This document shows positions 42,911-60,639 of a DNA stretch of 64,000 bases, piece by piece. Both the position numbers and the translations under genes were made by a program. The DNA comes from Gammaproteobacteria bacterium (GTDB lineage: Bacteria; Pseudomonadota; Gammaproteobacteria; Ga0077536). The DNA lies in assembly GCA_016209015.1 (NCBI GenBank), contig JACQWY010000035.1, positions 62,001 through 126,000 on the forward strand, read 5' to 3'. The stretch's first letter is position 1. Each line of letters begins with the position of its first letter. The notes under the pieces were generated by a model, which saw nothing but the letters and a program-made list of their open reading frames with translations, had not been told where the DNA came from and ran no database searches.

Positions 42911-43849
42911 ATGGCCACCGTCGTGAGCGAAATTTCTTCTCCGGAACTGACGACCCCGATGGGCACGATCAGCGTCCTCCCGCTCCTCGAGCCGCGGCCC
43001 GAGAATCGCCGCCTGATTTCGGACAGCACGGTGCTCAGGATTTCCACGGCGCTGCAGTCGAGCCTGTTCGTGCGCGACGTGATCCGGAGCTTCGCGAACG
43101 AGGCGAAACGCATCGTCCGGCGCATCAGCCTGCGTTACCGCAACCGCTCGGACGGCCTCTCGCTCCAGGAAGGCCGCCTGCAACTGCACCGCTGCACCTA
43201 CGATCTGAACCTGCTCGGCAAGTCGCTCGGCGAAATCACGTTCACCCGAGCCCAGCCGTTCAGCACCGACGAACAGTCACTGCTCGAAATCATGCTGTGC
43301 GCGCTGATCTATCCGCTGCGCAATTCGCTGCTCTACGAACGCGCGCTCCGCACCGCGCTCAAGGATCCGCTGACCGGCATCAACAACCGCGCGAACATGG
43401 ACCAGCACCTCGACCAGCAGGTGCTGCTCTCGACGCGCTACGGGACACCGCTTTCGCTGCTGATGATCGACGTCGATCTCTTCAAGGGCGTGAACGACTC
43501 CTACGGCCACATCGTCGGCGACGCGGTCCTGATCGCGATCGCCGAAGGCATCGTGAAATGCACGCGCAACAGCGACGTCGTGTTCCGCTACGGCGGCGAG
43601 GAATTCGTCGTGGTGTTGTCGAACACGAAGCTCGACGGTGCGATGCATCTCGCGGAACGCATCCGCGCGTCGATCGCCGAGATGGAAGTCAAGGCGGCGG
43701 ATGTCGATCTCCGCGTGACGATCAGCGTCGGTGTCGCGGAGCTGCAGGCGAGCGAGAGCTCGGTGGACATCCTGCAGCGCGCCGATCGCATGCTCTATCG
43801 TGCGAAATCGCGCGGCCGCAACCTCGTCATCACCGACGACGGCTGCTGA
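42911..43849 (+). CDS. Diguanylate cyclase (GGEEF)
   Basis: DPLTGINNRANMDQHL...SLLMIDVDLFKGVNDSYGHIVGD...RNSDVVFRYGGEEFVVVL (A-site plus RxxD I-site). Confidence 0.93.
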   Translation: MATVVSEISSPELTTPMGTISVLPLLEPRPENRRLISDSTVLRISTALQSSLFVRDVIRSFANEAKRIVRRISLRYRNRSDGLSLQEGRLQLHRCTYDLNLLGKSLGEITFTRAQPFSTDEQSLLEIMLCALIYPLRNSLLYERALRTALKDPLTGINNRANMDQHLDQQVLLSTRYGTPLSLLMIDVDLFKGVNDSYGHIVGDAVLIAIAEGIVKCTRNSDVVFRYGGEEFVVVLSNTKLDGAMHLAERIRASIAEMEVKAADVDLRVTISVGVAELQASESSVDILQRADRMLYRAKSRGRNLVITDDGC

Positions 43850-43858
43850 GCTCCTGCC

Positions 43859-46865
<3,007 letters not shown>

Positions 46866-46937
46866 GGCCGTTCAGGCGCCTCCCGCGCCCGGTTTGCACA
46901 CCATGCCGCTGCCCAGCTTGCGGTTCACCGCGCGTCC

Positions 46938-49900
46938 TCAGGCGGTCGCCGCGAGCGCGACCGCTTCTTCCATATTGACGGACACGAGGCGCGACACGCC
47001 CGGCTCGTGCATCGTCACGCCGATGAGCTGCTCGGCGATCTCCATGGTGATCTTGTTGTGGGTCACGTACAGGAATTGCACGGTGCCGGCCATCGTCATC
47101 AGCATCTCCGTCAGGCGTACGACGTTCGCGTCGTCGAGCGGCGCGTCCACCTCGTCGAGCAGGCAGAACGGCGCGGGATTCAGCTCGAACAGCGAGAACA
47201 CGAAGGCCAGCGCCGTGAGCGCCTTCTCCCCGCCGGACAGGAGGTGGATCGTGCTGTTGCGCTTGCCCGGCGGCCGGGCCATGACCGCGACGCCGGTCTC
47301 GAGCAGGTCTTCGCCGGTGAGCTCGAGATAGGCGTGACCCCCGCCGAAGAGCACGGGGAAACGCGCCTGGAAACCCGCGTTGACCTTGTCGAACGTCTCT
47401 TTGAAACGCGTGCGCGTCTCCTTGTCGATTTTGCGGATCGCGTCTTCGAGCGTCTCGAGCGCCGTCGTCAGATCGGCGTGCTGTCGATCGAGATAGGTCT
47501 TGCGCTCCTGGAGCTGCGCGAACTCGTCGATCGCCGCGAGATTGATCGGGCCGAGCCGCGTGATGCGCGTCGCGAGCGACTCCAGGCGTTCACGCCAGGC
47601 CTCCTCGCGCGCTTCCGCGGGCAGCTCGGCCGCGATGTCCCGCGCCGGACGGCCGGTCGCGCGCAGACGCTCCTCGAGCTCCTGCATCCGGACCTGGAGC
47701 GCGCGCTCCTCGAGGCGGGCCTGTTCGAGGATGCGGTTGCGTTCCTGCAGCTCGCGCTCGATGCGCGAACGGTTCTCCTCGCAGCCGCGCTGCTGGCCGT
47801 CGATGTCGTCGAGCCGGCTGCGGGCGGCGGCGAGTGCGGACTCGGCTTCGACGCGCAGGCCGAGGGCTGCATCGAGCTGCTCGCGCAGCGAACCCTGCGG
47901 CGCGACGGCTTCGCCCATCGCCTTCTCGAGATCCGTGCAGCGCGCGGCGAGCTCCTGGCGCAGGTTCTCGTTGCGCTGGAGCGCGGTGGCGAGCGCGCCT
48001 TGCTGGGAGCGCAGTCCCTCGAGCTGCAGGGCGAGCTGATGACGGGCCTCGCGGGCGTCGCGCCAGGTGGCGCGGGCCACGTCGAGCCGCGACTGCAGAT
48101 CGCGACGGGCTTCGGAGAGCTCGTTGCGGCGCGCCTCGTGCCGGCGCAGGGCTTCCTGCATCTCCTCGATGCTCGACTTGATCTGCGCGACGGCGGACTC
48201 ATCGGTGTCGGAGCGCTGCGTGAGGCCCTGGATTTCGCGATGAATCGCCTCGCCGCGCGAGCGCAACTGATCGAGCTCCGCCTCGGCACGGCCTAGCCGG
48301 CTCTTCGTTTCGGCGACGCGGCCGGCCGTCGCGCGCAGCGCGCCCGAGAGCTCCTGATCGCGCCGCTCGAGGCGCTGGACCTCGGCCTGCGCCGCGTCGA
48401 GGCTCGCCTGCAGCGTCGCGACACCCGCCTGCGCGTCCTCGACTTGCTGACGCAGCTCCTCGAGTTGACGTTCGCGTTCGAGCACGCCGGTCGCGGCGCC
48501 GGCCTTGCCCGGGAGCTGCGCCCAGTTCGGGCCGAGCCAGTGACCGTCGCGGGTGATGACGGATTCATGCGCCGCGAGACGGGCGCGGAGCGCCGTGGCT
48601 GCCGCGAGATCGTCCGCGACGTACACCGCGCCGAGCAGGCTCTCGAGCGCGACGGGTCCGCGCACGCGATCGAGGAGCCGCGGCACGTCGGCGAGGCCCG
48701 GCGCGTCCGCCCGCACCGGCGCCTTCTCGACGACGCGCATGTACTCCGCAGGCAGGCTGCGACCGTCCGCAGCGAGCAGCGGATCGACGAGCTGTTCGCC
48801 GCACAGCGCCGTCAGCCAGGCCTTGAGCGCGGTCTCGACCGCACGCTCCCATCCGGCGTCGATCTGCAACTGCTCCGCGAGCAGCGCCGAGCTCGTGAAG
48901 CCCGCGCTCTGCAGCCAGTTCGCGAGCGGTCGCTGATCGCGGCCGAGGGCGGCTTCCTGCAAGGCTTTCAGCGAGGCCTGCCGGCCGGTCAGCGCCTGCA
49001 GCGCCGAGCGGTGTTCGTGCAGACCGCGCGCCGCGGCCTGCGCATCCTGCCGCGTCTGCTGCAGCGTGGAGCGGACTTCGTTGTGCTCGGTGGTGAGCGC
49101 GTCGTGCTGGCGCTCGGTTTCCTCGAGCTCGGCGTGCAAGGTCCCGATGCGCTGTTCGACGCCGGCGGTGTCGAGGCGCTGCTGCTCGCCGATCAACTGC
49201 GCGAGCCGGCTGCGCGCGCCGCTGATGCCGGCCTCGAGGTGCTGCAGGCGGACCTGCTCGGCATGCTCGAGGCGCGCGGTCTCGGCGCGCGCGTTGTTGA
49301 ACTCGTCCCAGGCGCTCTGCCAGGCCTCGGCTTCGGCCTCGACGCCGCGCAGGACCGCGCCCTGCTCGTCTTCCGAGGCGGCGAGCGTGTCGAGTCGCGG
49401 CGCGGTCGCCTCGATCTGATCCGCGATCTCGCTCTGACGGCGCGTGTCCTCGGCGAGCAGCGCGTTCGCTTCCTCGCTCTGCCGGCGCGCGCGCTCGAGC
49501 TGCTGCTCGAGCGAGAGCCGCCGTTCCTCGGCGTGCTGCAGGGCCTGCTCGAGGCGAGAGATCTCGGCGCTGCGCGCGTAGAACTCGCTCTGGCGGCGGT
49601 TGAACCCGTCGGTCGCCTGCGTCTGCGCCTCACGGAGGTTCGTCTGCTCGGCCTCGACGCCGCGCAGGCCCGCGATCGACTGTTCGACGGCGTTCTCGCG
49701 ATCGACGATGAGCGTGTGCTGCTCGCGCGTCGCGACGTCGACCTCGCGCCAGCGCAGCGCGAGAAGCTCGGCTTCGAGCTTGCGCTCCTCGGTCTTGCAC
49801 TCCTGGTATTTCTCCGCGGCCTTCGCCTGACGCTGCAGATGGGAAAGCTGCTTCTCGAGCTCCTCGCGAATGTCGTTCAGGCGATCGAGGTTCTCGCGCG

Positions 49901-50462
49901 TGTGCCGCATGCGGTTCTCGGTCTCGCGGCGGCGCTCCTTGTACTTCGAGATGCCCGCCGCCTCCTCGAGGAAACCGCGGAGCTCCTCCGGCTTCGCTTC
50001 GATGACGCGCGAAATCATGCCCTGCTCGATCACCGAATAGCCACCGCGCGCACCGAGGCCCGTGCCGAGGAAGACGTCGAGGACGTCGCGGCGCCGGCAG
50101 CGCGTGCCGTTCAGGGAATAGTTCGAGAGCCCGTCGCGGGTCACGACGCGCTTGATGGACAGCTCGGCGAAGCCCGCGTACTGGCCGCCGACGGTCCCGT
50201 CGCTGTTGTCGAAGATGAGCTCGACCGAGGCCTGGCCGACGGGCTTGCGGCTCGTCGAGCCGCTGAAGATGACATCCGCCATGGAGTCGCCGCGCATTTG
50301 TTTCGCCGACGACTCGCCCATCACCCACTGCAGGGCGTCGATGATGTTCGACTTGCCGCAGCCGTTCGGACCGACGATTCCGGTCAGATTTCCGGGCAGC
50401 GAGAGCGTGGTGGGATCGACGAAGGACTTGAAGCCGGCGAGCTTGATTTTACTGATGCGCAT
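46938..50462 (-). CDS. smc: Chromosome segregation protein SMC
   Basis: [80 protein letters not shown]. Confidence 0.97.
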   Translation of the reverse strand: MRISKIKLAGFKSFVDPTTLSLPGNLTGIVGPNGCGKSNIIDALQWVMGESSAKQMRGDSMADVIFSGSTSRKPVGQASVELIFDNSDGTVGGQYAGFAELSIKRVVTRDGLSNYSLNGTRCRRRDVLDVFLGTGLGARGGYSVIEQGMISRVIEAKPEELRGFLEEAAGISKYKERRRETENRMRHTRENLDRLNDIREELEKQLSHLQRQAKAAEKYQECKTEERKLEAELLALRWREVDVATREQHTLIVDRENAVEQSIAGLRGVEAEQTNLREAQTQATDGFNRRQSEFYARSAEISRLEQALQHAEERRLSLEQQLERARRQSEEANALLAEDTRRQSEIADQIEATAPRLDTLAASEDEQGAVLRGVEAEAEAWQSAWDEFNNARAETARLEHAEQVRLQHLEAGISGARSRLAQLIGEQQRLDTAGVEQRIGTLHAELEETERQHDALTTEHNEVRSTLQQTRQDAQAAARGLHEHRSALQALTGRQASLKALQEAALGRDQRPLANWLQSAGFTSSALLAEQLQIDAGWERAVETALKAWLTALCGEQLVDPLLAADGRSLPAEYMRVVEKAPVRADAPGLADVPRLLDRVRGPVALESLLGAVYVADDLAAATALRARLAAHESVITRDGHWLGPNWAQLPGKAGAATGVLERERQLEELRQQVEDAQAGVATLQASLDAAQAEVQRLERRDQELSGALRATAGRVAETKSRLGRAEAELDQLRSRGEAIHREIQGLTQRSDTDESAVAQIKSSIEEMQEALRRHEARRNELSEARRDLQSRLDVARATWRDAREARHQLALQLEGLRSQQGALATALQRNENLRQELAARCTDLEKAMGEAVAPQGSLREQLDAALGLRVEAESALAAARSRLDDIDGQQRGCEENRSRIERELQERNRILEQARLEERALQVRMQELEERLRATGRPARDIAAELPAEAREEAWRERLESLATRITRLGPINLAAIDEFAQLQERKTYLDRQHADLTTALETLEDAIRKIDKETRTRFKETFDKVNAGFQARFPVLFGGGHAYLELTGEDLLETGVAVMARPPGKRNSTIHLLSGGEKALTALAFVFSLFELNPAPFCLLDEVDAPLDDANVVRLTEMLMTMAGTVQFLYVTHNKITMEIAEQLIGVTMHEPGVSRLVSVNMEEAVALAATA

Positions 50463-50637
50463 AACCTCGAAGCATACCCCATCGCGATCCGCTCGCACAA
50501 CACGACGAGGCCTTGATTCGCCCGGATTAAGCGGCTGTTTTGAAACCGAATTCTGCCTCTTGCCAAGCGCCCCGGCGACGTGCTTCCGGAGCGCTGTGCT
50601 ATCTTTGCCGCCTCCCAGTATTCCGACGAGAAGCCGC

Positions 50638-51027
50638 ATGCCCTCACAGCCCAGCAAGACGCTCGAGACCTTCGAAAATCCCGCCCCCGGACGCGACTAC
50701 ACGATACGCATCGACATTCCCGAATTCACCTGCCTGTGCCCGAAGACGGGCCAGCCGGATTTCGCCGTCATGGCGCTCGAGTACGTGCCGGAGGCGCTGT
50801 GCGTCGAGCTCAAGTCGCTGAAGCTCTACATCTGGTCGTTCCGCGACGAGGGCGCGTTCCACGAGGCCGTCACGAACCGCATCCTCGAGGATCTCGTCGC
50901 GGCCTGTGCGCCGCGCTTCGCCCGGCTGACGGCCCGCTTCAACGTCCGCGGCGGCACTTATCCGACCGTGACCGTCGAGCATCGCGCCGCAGGCTGGACG
51001 CCCCCGCCGCCCGTCCACCTGCCGTGA
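50638..51027 (+). CDS. queF: NADPH-dependent 7-cyano-7-deazaguanine reductase
   Basis: [50 protein letters not shown]. Confidence 0.96.
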   Translation: MPSQPSKTLETFENPAPGRDYTIRIDIPEFTCLCPKTGQPDFAVMALEYVPEALCVELKSLKLYIWSFRDEGAFHEAVTNRILEDLVAACAPRFARLTARFNVRGGTYPTVTVEHRAAGWTPPPPVHLP

Positions 51028-51794
51028 AGCGCGCGCTCGCCGCAGGCGGCGATTTCCTGCGCGGCGCACGCGCCGTGCGGCGCGCGATGACGATCATCCG
51101 CGCACCGGATCTGCGCCGTTACGTGATGGTGCCGCTCGCGCTGAACGTCGCGTGCTTCGCCGCCGGGCTCTATCTGCTCGACCAGGCGATCACCGAGCTG
51201 ATGAAGCAGCTCCCGCCGTGGCTCGACTGGCTGCGCTTCCTGACCGTGCCGCTGGTCGTGCTGCTCGGGCTCGTCGCGGTGTTCTTCGGCTTCTCGATCC
51301 TCGCGAACGTGCTCGCGAGCCCGTTCAACGGCACCTTGTCCGCGGCGGTCGAACGCCATCTGCGCGGCGAGGCGACGACCGGCCCGGCCTCGCTCGTGGA
51401 GACGGCTGCGGAAATCCTGCGCAGCGTCTACGGCGAATTGCGGAAGCTCCTCTACTACGCGCGCTGGGTCGTCCCGGCGCTCGTGCTGAGTCTCGTCCCG
51501 GTACTGAACGTGCTGGCCGCGCCGGTCTGGCTCGCGCTCGGCGCCTGGATGCTCGCGATCGAATATCTCGACGGCCCTTACGGCAATCACGGCCAGGCGT
51601 TTCCCGCGGTGCGCACGGCGCTTCGCCGGCGACGCACGCTCGCGCTCGGCTACGGCGGCGCGATGAGCATCGTGACGCTCGTGCCGGTGCTGAATTTCGT
51701 GGCCGTGCCGATCGGTGTCGCCGCCGCGACGCTGCTCTACGTCGAGGAGCTCGCACCACACCCGCCCGCCGGACCGCCTGTCGTCGCGACATGA
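51024..51794 (+). CDS. EI24/CysZ-family membrane protein (GTG start)
   Basis: [42 protein letters not shown]...; multiple TM segments; GTGA overlap with queF. Confidence 0.83.
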   Translation: MKRALAAGGDFLRGARAVRRAMTIIRAPDLRRYVMVPLALNVACFAAGLYLLDQAITELMKQLPPWLDWLRFLTVPLVVLLGLVAVFFGFSILANVLASPFNGTLSAAVERHLRGEATTGPASLVETAAEILRSVYGELRKLLYYARWVVPALVLSLVPVLNVLAAPVWLALGAWMLAIEYLDGPYGNHGQAFPAVRTALRRRRTLALGYGGAMSIVTLVPVLNFVAVPIGVAAATLLYVEELAPHPPAGPPVVAT

Positions 51795-52666
51795 GCGGCT
51801 ATTGCGGCCGCTTCGCGCCCTCGCCGAGCGGACCGCTGCACTTCGGCTCCGTCGTCGCCGCGCTCGGGAGCTGGCTCGCCGCGCGCGCCGCGGCCGGCCG
51901 CTGGCTCGTGCGCATGGAAGACATCGATCCACCGCGCGAGAAACCGGGCGCCGCGGCCGCGATACTGCGGACGCTGGAAGCCCTCGGCCTCGCCTGGGAC
52001 GGCCCCATTCTCTACCAGAGCACGCGTATCGAAGCCTATCGCGCCGCGCTCGCCCGGCTGCGCACGGACGGCCACACGTTCCACTGCCGCTGCTCCCGGA
52101 AGAATATCGGTGAAAGTCCGTACCCGGGCACGTGCCGGACGCTCGGGCTCACCGCCGGTCCGCGCACCGCCGTGCGCGTGCGCGTGCCGGACGAGACGAT
52201 CGTGCTCGAGGATGCGTTGCAGGGCCGCTATGCGCAGGCGCTCGCGAGCGCGGTCGGCGACTTCGTGATCTGGCGCGCCGACGATCAGCCGGCCTACCAC
52301 CTCGCGGTCGTCGTCGACGACGCCTGGCAGGACGTCACGGACATCGTGCGCGGCTCGGATCTGCTGAGCTCCACGCCGCGCCAGATCCTGCTGCAGCGCC
52401 TGCTCGGCCTGCCGCACCCGAACTATCTCCATCTGCCGCTCGCCCTCGACCACGACGGCGCGAAGCTCAGCAAGCAGACGCTCGCCGCACCCGTGGACGG
52501 CATCCCGCCCGCGGCGACGCTCGTCGCGGCACTCGGCTTCCTCGGTCAGGAGCCGCCCCGGGAGCTCGCCCGCGCCACGGTGTCCGAGGTGCTCGCCCGG
52601 GCGCTCGCGCACTGGACGCCGGCGCGCGTGCCGCGCGCCTCGCGGATCGTCGGCCCGATCGACTAG
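51791..52666 (+). CDS. gluQ: Glutamyl-Q tRNA(Asp) synthetase
   Basis: YCGRFAPSPSGPLHFGSVVAALGSWLAAR...RMEDIDPPRE...CRCSRKNIGESPYPGTC...KLSKQT. Confidence 0.95.
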   Translation: MSGYCGRFAPSPSGPLHFGSVVAALGSWLAARAAAGRWLVRMEDIDPPREKPGAAAAILRTLEALGLAWDGPILYQSTRIEAYRAALARLRTDGHTFHCRCSRKNIGESPYPGTCRTLGLTAGPRTAVRVRVPDETIVLEDALQGRYAQALASAVGDFVIWRADDQPAYHLAVVVDDAWQDVTDIVRGSDLLSSTPRQILLQRLLGLPHPNYLHLPLALDHDGAKLSKQTLAAPVDGIPPAATLVAALGFLGQEPPRELARATVSEVLARALAHWTPARVPRASRIVGPID

Positions 52667-53271
52667 GCCGCCTCGTTCGCGGCGAGGAACGCGGCCTTGA
52701 GTTCCTCGTAGCTGCGCGCGACGGGGAACGCCGGATAGTCCTGAACGACTTTCTCCGGCGGACGGAACAGACAGGCGGAATCCGCTTCTTCGAGCATGGG
52801 GATGTCGTTGTAGGAATCGCCGGTCGCGAGCACGCGGTAGCGCAGGCTCTTGAAGGCGCGCACGGTGTGCCGCTTCGGATCCTCCTGGCGGAGCACGTAG
52901 TCGGCGATGTTGCCCGCGCCGTCGACGCGCAGGCGGTGACAGAGCAGCATGGGATGACCGAGCTTCGCGATGAGCGGGCCGGCGAGCTCGTAGTAGGTGT
53001 CGGAGACGATCGCGACCTGGAAGCGCGCGCGCAGCCAGTCGAGGAATTCGCGCGCGCCGGGCAGCGGCTCGAGACCTTCGGCCGCGGCCTGCAGGTCGCG
53101 GAACTTGATGCCGTGCTGCGCGAGGATGCCGAGGCGGCGGCGCATGAGCTGATGGTAATCGGGCATCTCGCGCGTCGTGACGCGGAGCTGCTCGATCCCG
53201 GTGCGCTCGGCCAGACCGATCCAGATTTCCGGAACGAGGACGCCTTCGAAATCCAGGCAGGCAATGTTCAT
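52663..53271 (-). CDS. thrH: ThrH: phosphoserine phosphatase/homoserine phosphotransferase
   Basis: MNIACLDFEGVLVPEIWIGLAERTGIEQLRVTTREMPDYHQLM...ATGDSYNDIPML. Confidence 0.95.
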   Translation of the reverse strand: MNIACLDFEGVLVPEIWIGLAERTGIEQLRVTTREMPDYHQLMRRRLGILAQHGIKFRDLQAAAEGLEPLPGAREFLDWLRARFQVAIVSDTYYELAGPLIAKLGHPMLLCHRLRVDGAGNIADYVLRQEDPKRHTVRAFKSLRYRVLATGDSYNDIPMLEEADSACLFRPPEKVVQDYPAFPVARSYEELKAAFLAANEAA

Positions 53272-53445
53272 GACGACGACTCTCGACCTCTGCGGGCCCG
53301 TCCGGGCGGCGGCACGAAATGGCACGGCGTCATTGCCGCGGCGTTTTTCGCCGGCGCTGGAGGGGTTAATATTCGGAGCGCGCAAGTCTAGCAGGCTTGC
53401 CGGCGCGACGCGGCACCTCCGCGCACCCCGCTTCCGAGGACAGCG

Positions 53446-54126
53446 ATGACAGACCAGGCCCGATGCCCCGTGAATCGAGTGCGCGCCCTCATGCTCACCT
53501 GCATTCTCCTCGCGCTCGGCAGCGGCGCGGAGGCCGCGAACCGCCTGAAAGTCCGCGCCATCGCGCTGACGAACGGCCAGGCGGTGCTCGACGTCAACGG
53601 CCATCCCCGCAAGCTCCTCGTCGGTCAGACGAGCCCCGAGGGCATCGCGCTGAAATCGGCGAGCGTCGCGGAGGCGATCATCGAGATCGACGGCCGGACC
53701 CAGACGCTGAAGCTCGACGGGCACATCAGCGACGCGTTTTCGCGCGGCGAGGCCGCGAAGATCGTGCGCCTCATGCCGGGTTCGGGCGGCCACTATTACG
53801 CGGACGGTCAGGTCAACGGCGGCGCGGTGCATTTCATCGTCGACACGGGCGCGACGCGGGTCGTGCTCAACAAGCACATGGCGAGGCAGATCGGCGTGCA
53901 GTACCGCGTCGACGGGCGACCGGGCCGTGTCGAGACGGCGTCGGGCGTCACGGCGGCGTACTACCTCACGTTCGACCGCGTGCAGATCCAGTCGCTCGGA
54001 CTCACGAACGTCGACGGCATCGTCGTCGACGGCGATTATCCGAGCGTCGCGCTGCTCGGCCAGTCCTTCCTGAACCGCCTCGACATGCAGCGCAAGGGCA
54101 ATCTGCTGGAGCTGCGCGAGCGCTGA
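53446..54126 (+). CDS. Retropepsin-like clan AA aspartic protease (TIGR02281-like)
   Basis: Signal peptide; VNGGAVHFIVDTGATRVVLNKHMARQIG...LLGQSFLNRLD. Confidence 0.88.
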   Translation: MTDQARCPVNRVRALMLTCILLALGSGAEAANRLKVRAIALTNGQAVLDVNGHPRKLLVGQTSPEGIALKSASVAEAIIEIDGRTQTLKLDGHISDAFSRGEAAKIVRLMPGSGGHYYADGQVNGGAVHFIVDTGATRVVLNKHMARQIGVQYRVDGRPGRVETASGVTAAYYLTFDRVQIQSLGLTNVDGIVVDGDYPSVALLGQSFLNRLDMQRKGNLLELRER

Positions 54127-54138
54127 GGTCAGCGGCCC

Positions 54139-54687
54139 TCAAAGGCGGCTGCGATCCCAGAGCACTTCCGCCCCGCCATCCTGACGGGCGAGCACCCGGG
54201 CGAGCACGAACAGGAGATCGGACAGCCGGTTCACGTAGCGCAGCGCCGCTTCGCTCACGGCCTCCGCGTCCGCGACCTCGACCATGCTGCGCTCCGCGCG
54301 CCGGCACACCGCGCGCGCGAGATGGCAGAACGCGGCGGCCCGGCTGCCGCCCGGCAGGATGAATTCCTTCAGCGGCGGCAGCGTCTCGTTGTGGCGGTCG
54401 ATCGCCGCTTCGAGCCTGTCGGTCGCCTCCGGCGCGAGCAGTTGCGTGCCGGGGATCGACATCTCCCCGCCGAGGTCGAAGAGGTCGTGCTGGATGGCGA
54501 CGAGCAGGCGCGCCACCTCGTCAGCCGGCTCCTGCGCGACGAGCACGCCGAGCAGCGAGTTCAATTCGTCCACGTCGCCGATCGCGCGGATGCGCGGCGC
54601 GGTCTTCGCGACCCGCCGGCCGTCGCCGAGGCCGGTCGTGCCCTGGTCGCCCGTGCGGGTATAAATCTTGGAGAGTCGATGTCCCAT
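54139..54687 (-). CDS. PduO-type ATP:cob(I)alamin adenosyltransferase
   Basis: IYTRTGDQGTTGLGDGRRVAKTAPRIRAIGDVDELNSLLG...FILPGGSRAAAFCHLARAVCRRAER. Confidence 0.95.
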   Translation of the reverse strand: MGHRLSKIYTRTGDQGTTGLGDGRRVAKTAPRIRAIGDVDELNSLLGVLVAQEPADEVARLLVAIQHDLFDLGGEMSIPGTQLLAPEATDRLEAAIDRHNETLPPLKEFILPGGSRAAAFCHLARAVCRRAERSMVEVADAEAVSEAALRYVNRLSDLLFVLARVLARQDGGAEVLWDRSRL

Positions 54688-54920
54688 GGTGAGCGTCTCG
54701 AGGAACGGGGCCGGTGCGCGCGGCCGTGGGTCGGCGGTCCGGGACGCGTTCCCGCGGGGCCCTCGCCCCGGGCCCGGACACAGGTTCCCGACTCTATTCG
54801 CGATGGCCGGCGCAAGTCCATCCCGGTCGCCGCGTCCCTGCCCCGTGAGAGTCCGCGCCGCAACTGTTAGAATCTGCGGCCCGTGCACCCCCTGAGCCAC
54901 GCCACACGCCGTTCACCCGC

Positions 54921-54947
54921 CCGCCCCGCCGCCGATCCGCGGGGCGG
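54921..54947 (+). other. GC-rich hairpin upstream of the glycosyltransferase gene
   Basis: Perfect 9-bp stem CCGCCCCGC / GCGGGGCGG with a 9-nt loop, ~35 nt before ATG 54983. Confidence 0.6.
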
Positions 54948-54982
54948 TCGTGCCCGCTGAGGCCCTGCGCCCGGAAACGATC

Positions 54983-55723
54983 ATGTCCGACACCACCCCG
55001 CGCTTTTCCGTCGTCATTCCCTGTTACAACGAGGCCGACAACATCGTCGCGCTCGTCGAGGAAGTCGTGCAGGCGATGCGCGAGCTCGGCCCCTACGAGG
55101 TCGTGGTCGTCGACGACTGCAGCAACGACGGCTCGCAGGAACGTCTGCGCGCCGCGCTCCCGCGCTGGCCCGGGGTCCTGCGCGTCGTGGCGCATGCCGT
55201 GAACCGCGGCCAGAGCGCGGCGCTCTGCAGCGGGGTCGATGCCGCGCGGGGCGAGTGGATCGCGACCCTCGACGGCGACGGCCAGAACGATCCCGCCGAC
55301 ATCCCGGCACTCGTCGCGCGCATTCCGCGCCAGGGCGAGGCGTGGGTCATCATCTGCGGCCACCGCAAGCGCCGGCGCGACACCTGGGTGCGCCGCCTGT
55401 CCTCGAAAGTCGCGAACGGCGTGCGCTCGCGCGCGCTCGGCGACGCGACCCCCGACACCGGCTGCGGGCTGAAGGTCTTTCCGCGGCGCCTGTTCCTGCT
55501 GATGCCGCGCTTCGATCACATGCACCGCTTCATGCCCGCACTCGCCCAGCGCTGCGGCGCGGTCTCGACGTCCGTCGAGGTCAATCACCGGCCGCGCCTG
55601 CACGGACAGTCGAAGTACGGCATCGGCAACCGGCTGTGGGTCGGGATCGTCGATCTGTTCGGCGTGATGTGGTTGCGGCGGCGGGCGTTCCGGACCTCGT
55701 CCTGCGATGAGTTGGGACCCTGA
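54983..55723 (+). CDS. Family 2 glycosyltransferase (dolichol-P-mannose synthase/ArnC-like)
   Basis: FSVVIPCYNEADNIVALVEEV...VVVVDDCSNDGS...IATLDGDGQNDPADIPAL...DTGCGLKVFPR. Confidence 0.9.
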   Translation: MSDTTPRFSVVIPCYNEADNIVALVEEVVQAMRELGPYEVVVVDDCSNDGSQERLRAALPRWPGVLRVVAHAVNRGQSAALCSGVDAARGEWIATLDGDGQNDPADIPALVARIPRQGEAWVIICGHRKRRRDTWVRRLSSKVANGVRSRALGDATPDTGCGLKVFPRRLFLLMPRFDHMHRFMPALAQRCGAVSTSVEVNHRPRLHGQSKYGIGNRLWVGIVDLFGVMWLRRRAFRTSSCDELGP

Positions 55724-55784
55724 GCGCGATGCGCGCGCAGACCCCGTTGTATAGTACGCAGGCCATGCTCCAGGTCCGGCATCC

Positions 55785-56882
55785 ATGATCCTGCGCCGCT
55801 ACGTCGTCAACGAGTTCCTGCGCTCGTTCGCGATGATCATCGGGGCGCTCGTGATCATCTATTTCAGCACGCGCTTCGCGACCTATCTCGGCCAGGCGGC
55901 CGAGGGCAAGATCGCGCCGGCCCACATCTCGAAGATGCTCCTGCTGCGGATGCTGGTCTCGCTCAAGGACCTCATCCCGATGAGCCTCTACCTCGGGGTG
56001 TTCGCCGCGGTGATCCGGCTGCAGCGCGATCTCGAGATGACGGCGATGCGCGCCGCGGGCGCCGGCCACCGGCTCATGCTCGTCTCGGCGGCCTACGTCA
56101 GTCTCGTCGCCGCACTCCTCGTCGCCACGATCACGCTCTACGCCGAGCCGCGCGCCGAGGAGGTGTTCCAGGAGCTCAAGGATCAGACGCAGAGCGAAGC
56201 GACGATCGCGGGCGTGAAGGCCGGCCGCTTCAAGGAGATGAGCGGCGGCAAGCGCATCTTCTATGCCGAGACGGTCGGCACGGACGAAAAGACGTTGAAG
56301 AACGCGTTCGTGCAGGCGCGCGACGGGACCGAAGTCGGCCTCATGCACAGCAACGACGCATTCATCGAAACGGACAAGAAGAACGGCGACCGCTTCGCCG
56401 TGTTCCTGAACGGCATCAGCTACGCCGGCGCGCCCGGCGCACTCGACTACGTCGTCACCCACTTCTCGAAGTACGCGCTGCGCATCGAGGAACGGCTGCC
56501 GACCGACCTCTCGAACCAGGTGAATTACATGCCGACGCCGGCGCTCTTCATGTTCGACGCGCCGGGTTTCAAGGCCGAGCTGCAGTGGCGCATCGCGACG
56601 CCGGTCGCGACGTTCCTGCTGCCGCTGCTCGCCGTGCTGTTCGGGATGACGACCCCGGGGAGCAGTTGGTACCTCAACCTCATCACCGCCGTCGCGGGGT
56701 ACTTCGTCTACAATAACACCCTCGGCGTCGCCAAGGCCCTGGTGCGTAAGGGTGCATTGCCGCCGGCGATCGGACTGTGGATCGTGCACGTGATCCTGGT
56801 GCTGCTGATCGCGGGCTTCCTCTGGTACCAGCGCCATCCGCGACAACGTCGCCCGAAGCTGAAGCACGCGCTGCCCGCCTGA
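55785..56882 (+). CDS. lptF: LPS export permease LptF/LptG family
   Basis: [43 protein letters not shown]...; YjgP/YjgQ topology with C-terminal TM helices. Confidence 0.88.
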   Translation: MILRRYVVNEFLRSFAMIIGALVIIYFSTRFATYLGQAAEGKIAPAHISKMLLLRMLVSLKDLIPMSLYLGVFAAVIRLQRDLEMTAMRAAGAGHRLMLVSAAYVSLVAALLVATITLYAEPRAEEVFQELKDQTQSEATIAGVKAGRFKEMSGGKRIFYAETVGTDEKTLKNAFVQARDGTEVGLMHSNDAFIETDKKNGDRFAVFLNGISYAGAPGALDYVVTHFSKYALRIEERLPTDLSNQVNYMPTPALFMFDAPGFKAELQWRIATPVATFLLPLLAVLFGMTTPGSSWYLNLITAVAGYFVYNNTLGVAKALVRKGALPPAIGLWIVHVILVLLIAGFLWYQRHPRQRRPKLKHALPA

Positions 56883-56934
56883 GCGCCGTGCGCGGACGCC
56901 GGACGTCCCCGAATTCCAATCGAGCCGTAGGACT

Positions 56935-60630
<3,696 letters not shown>

Positions 60631-60639
60631 GCCGCCGCC

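Noticed and set aside
56883-56934. Cobalamin riboswitch before metH
   Set aside because: Only ~50 bp of intergenic space and no B12-box-like sequence.
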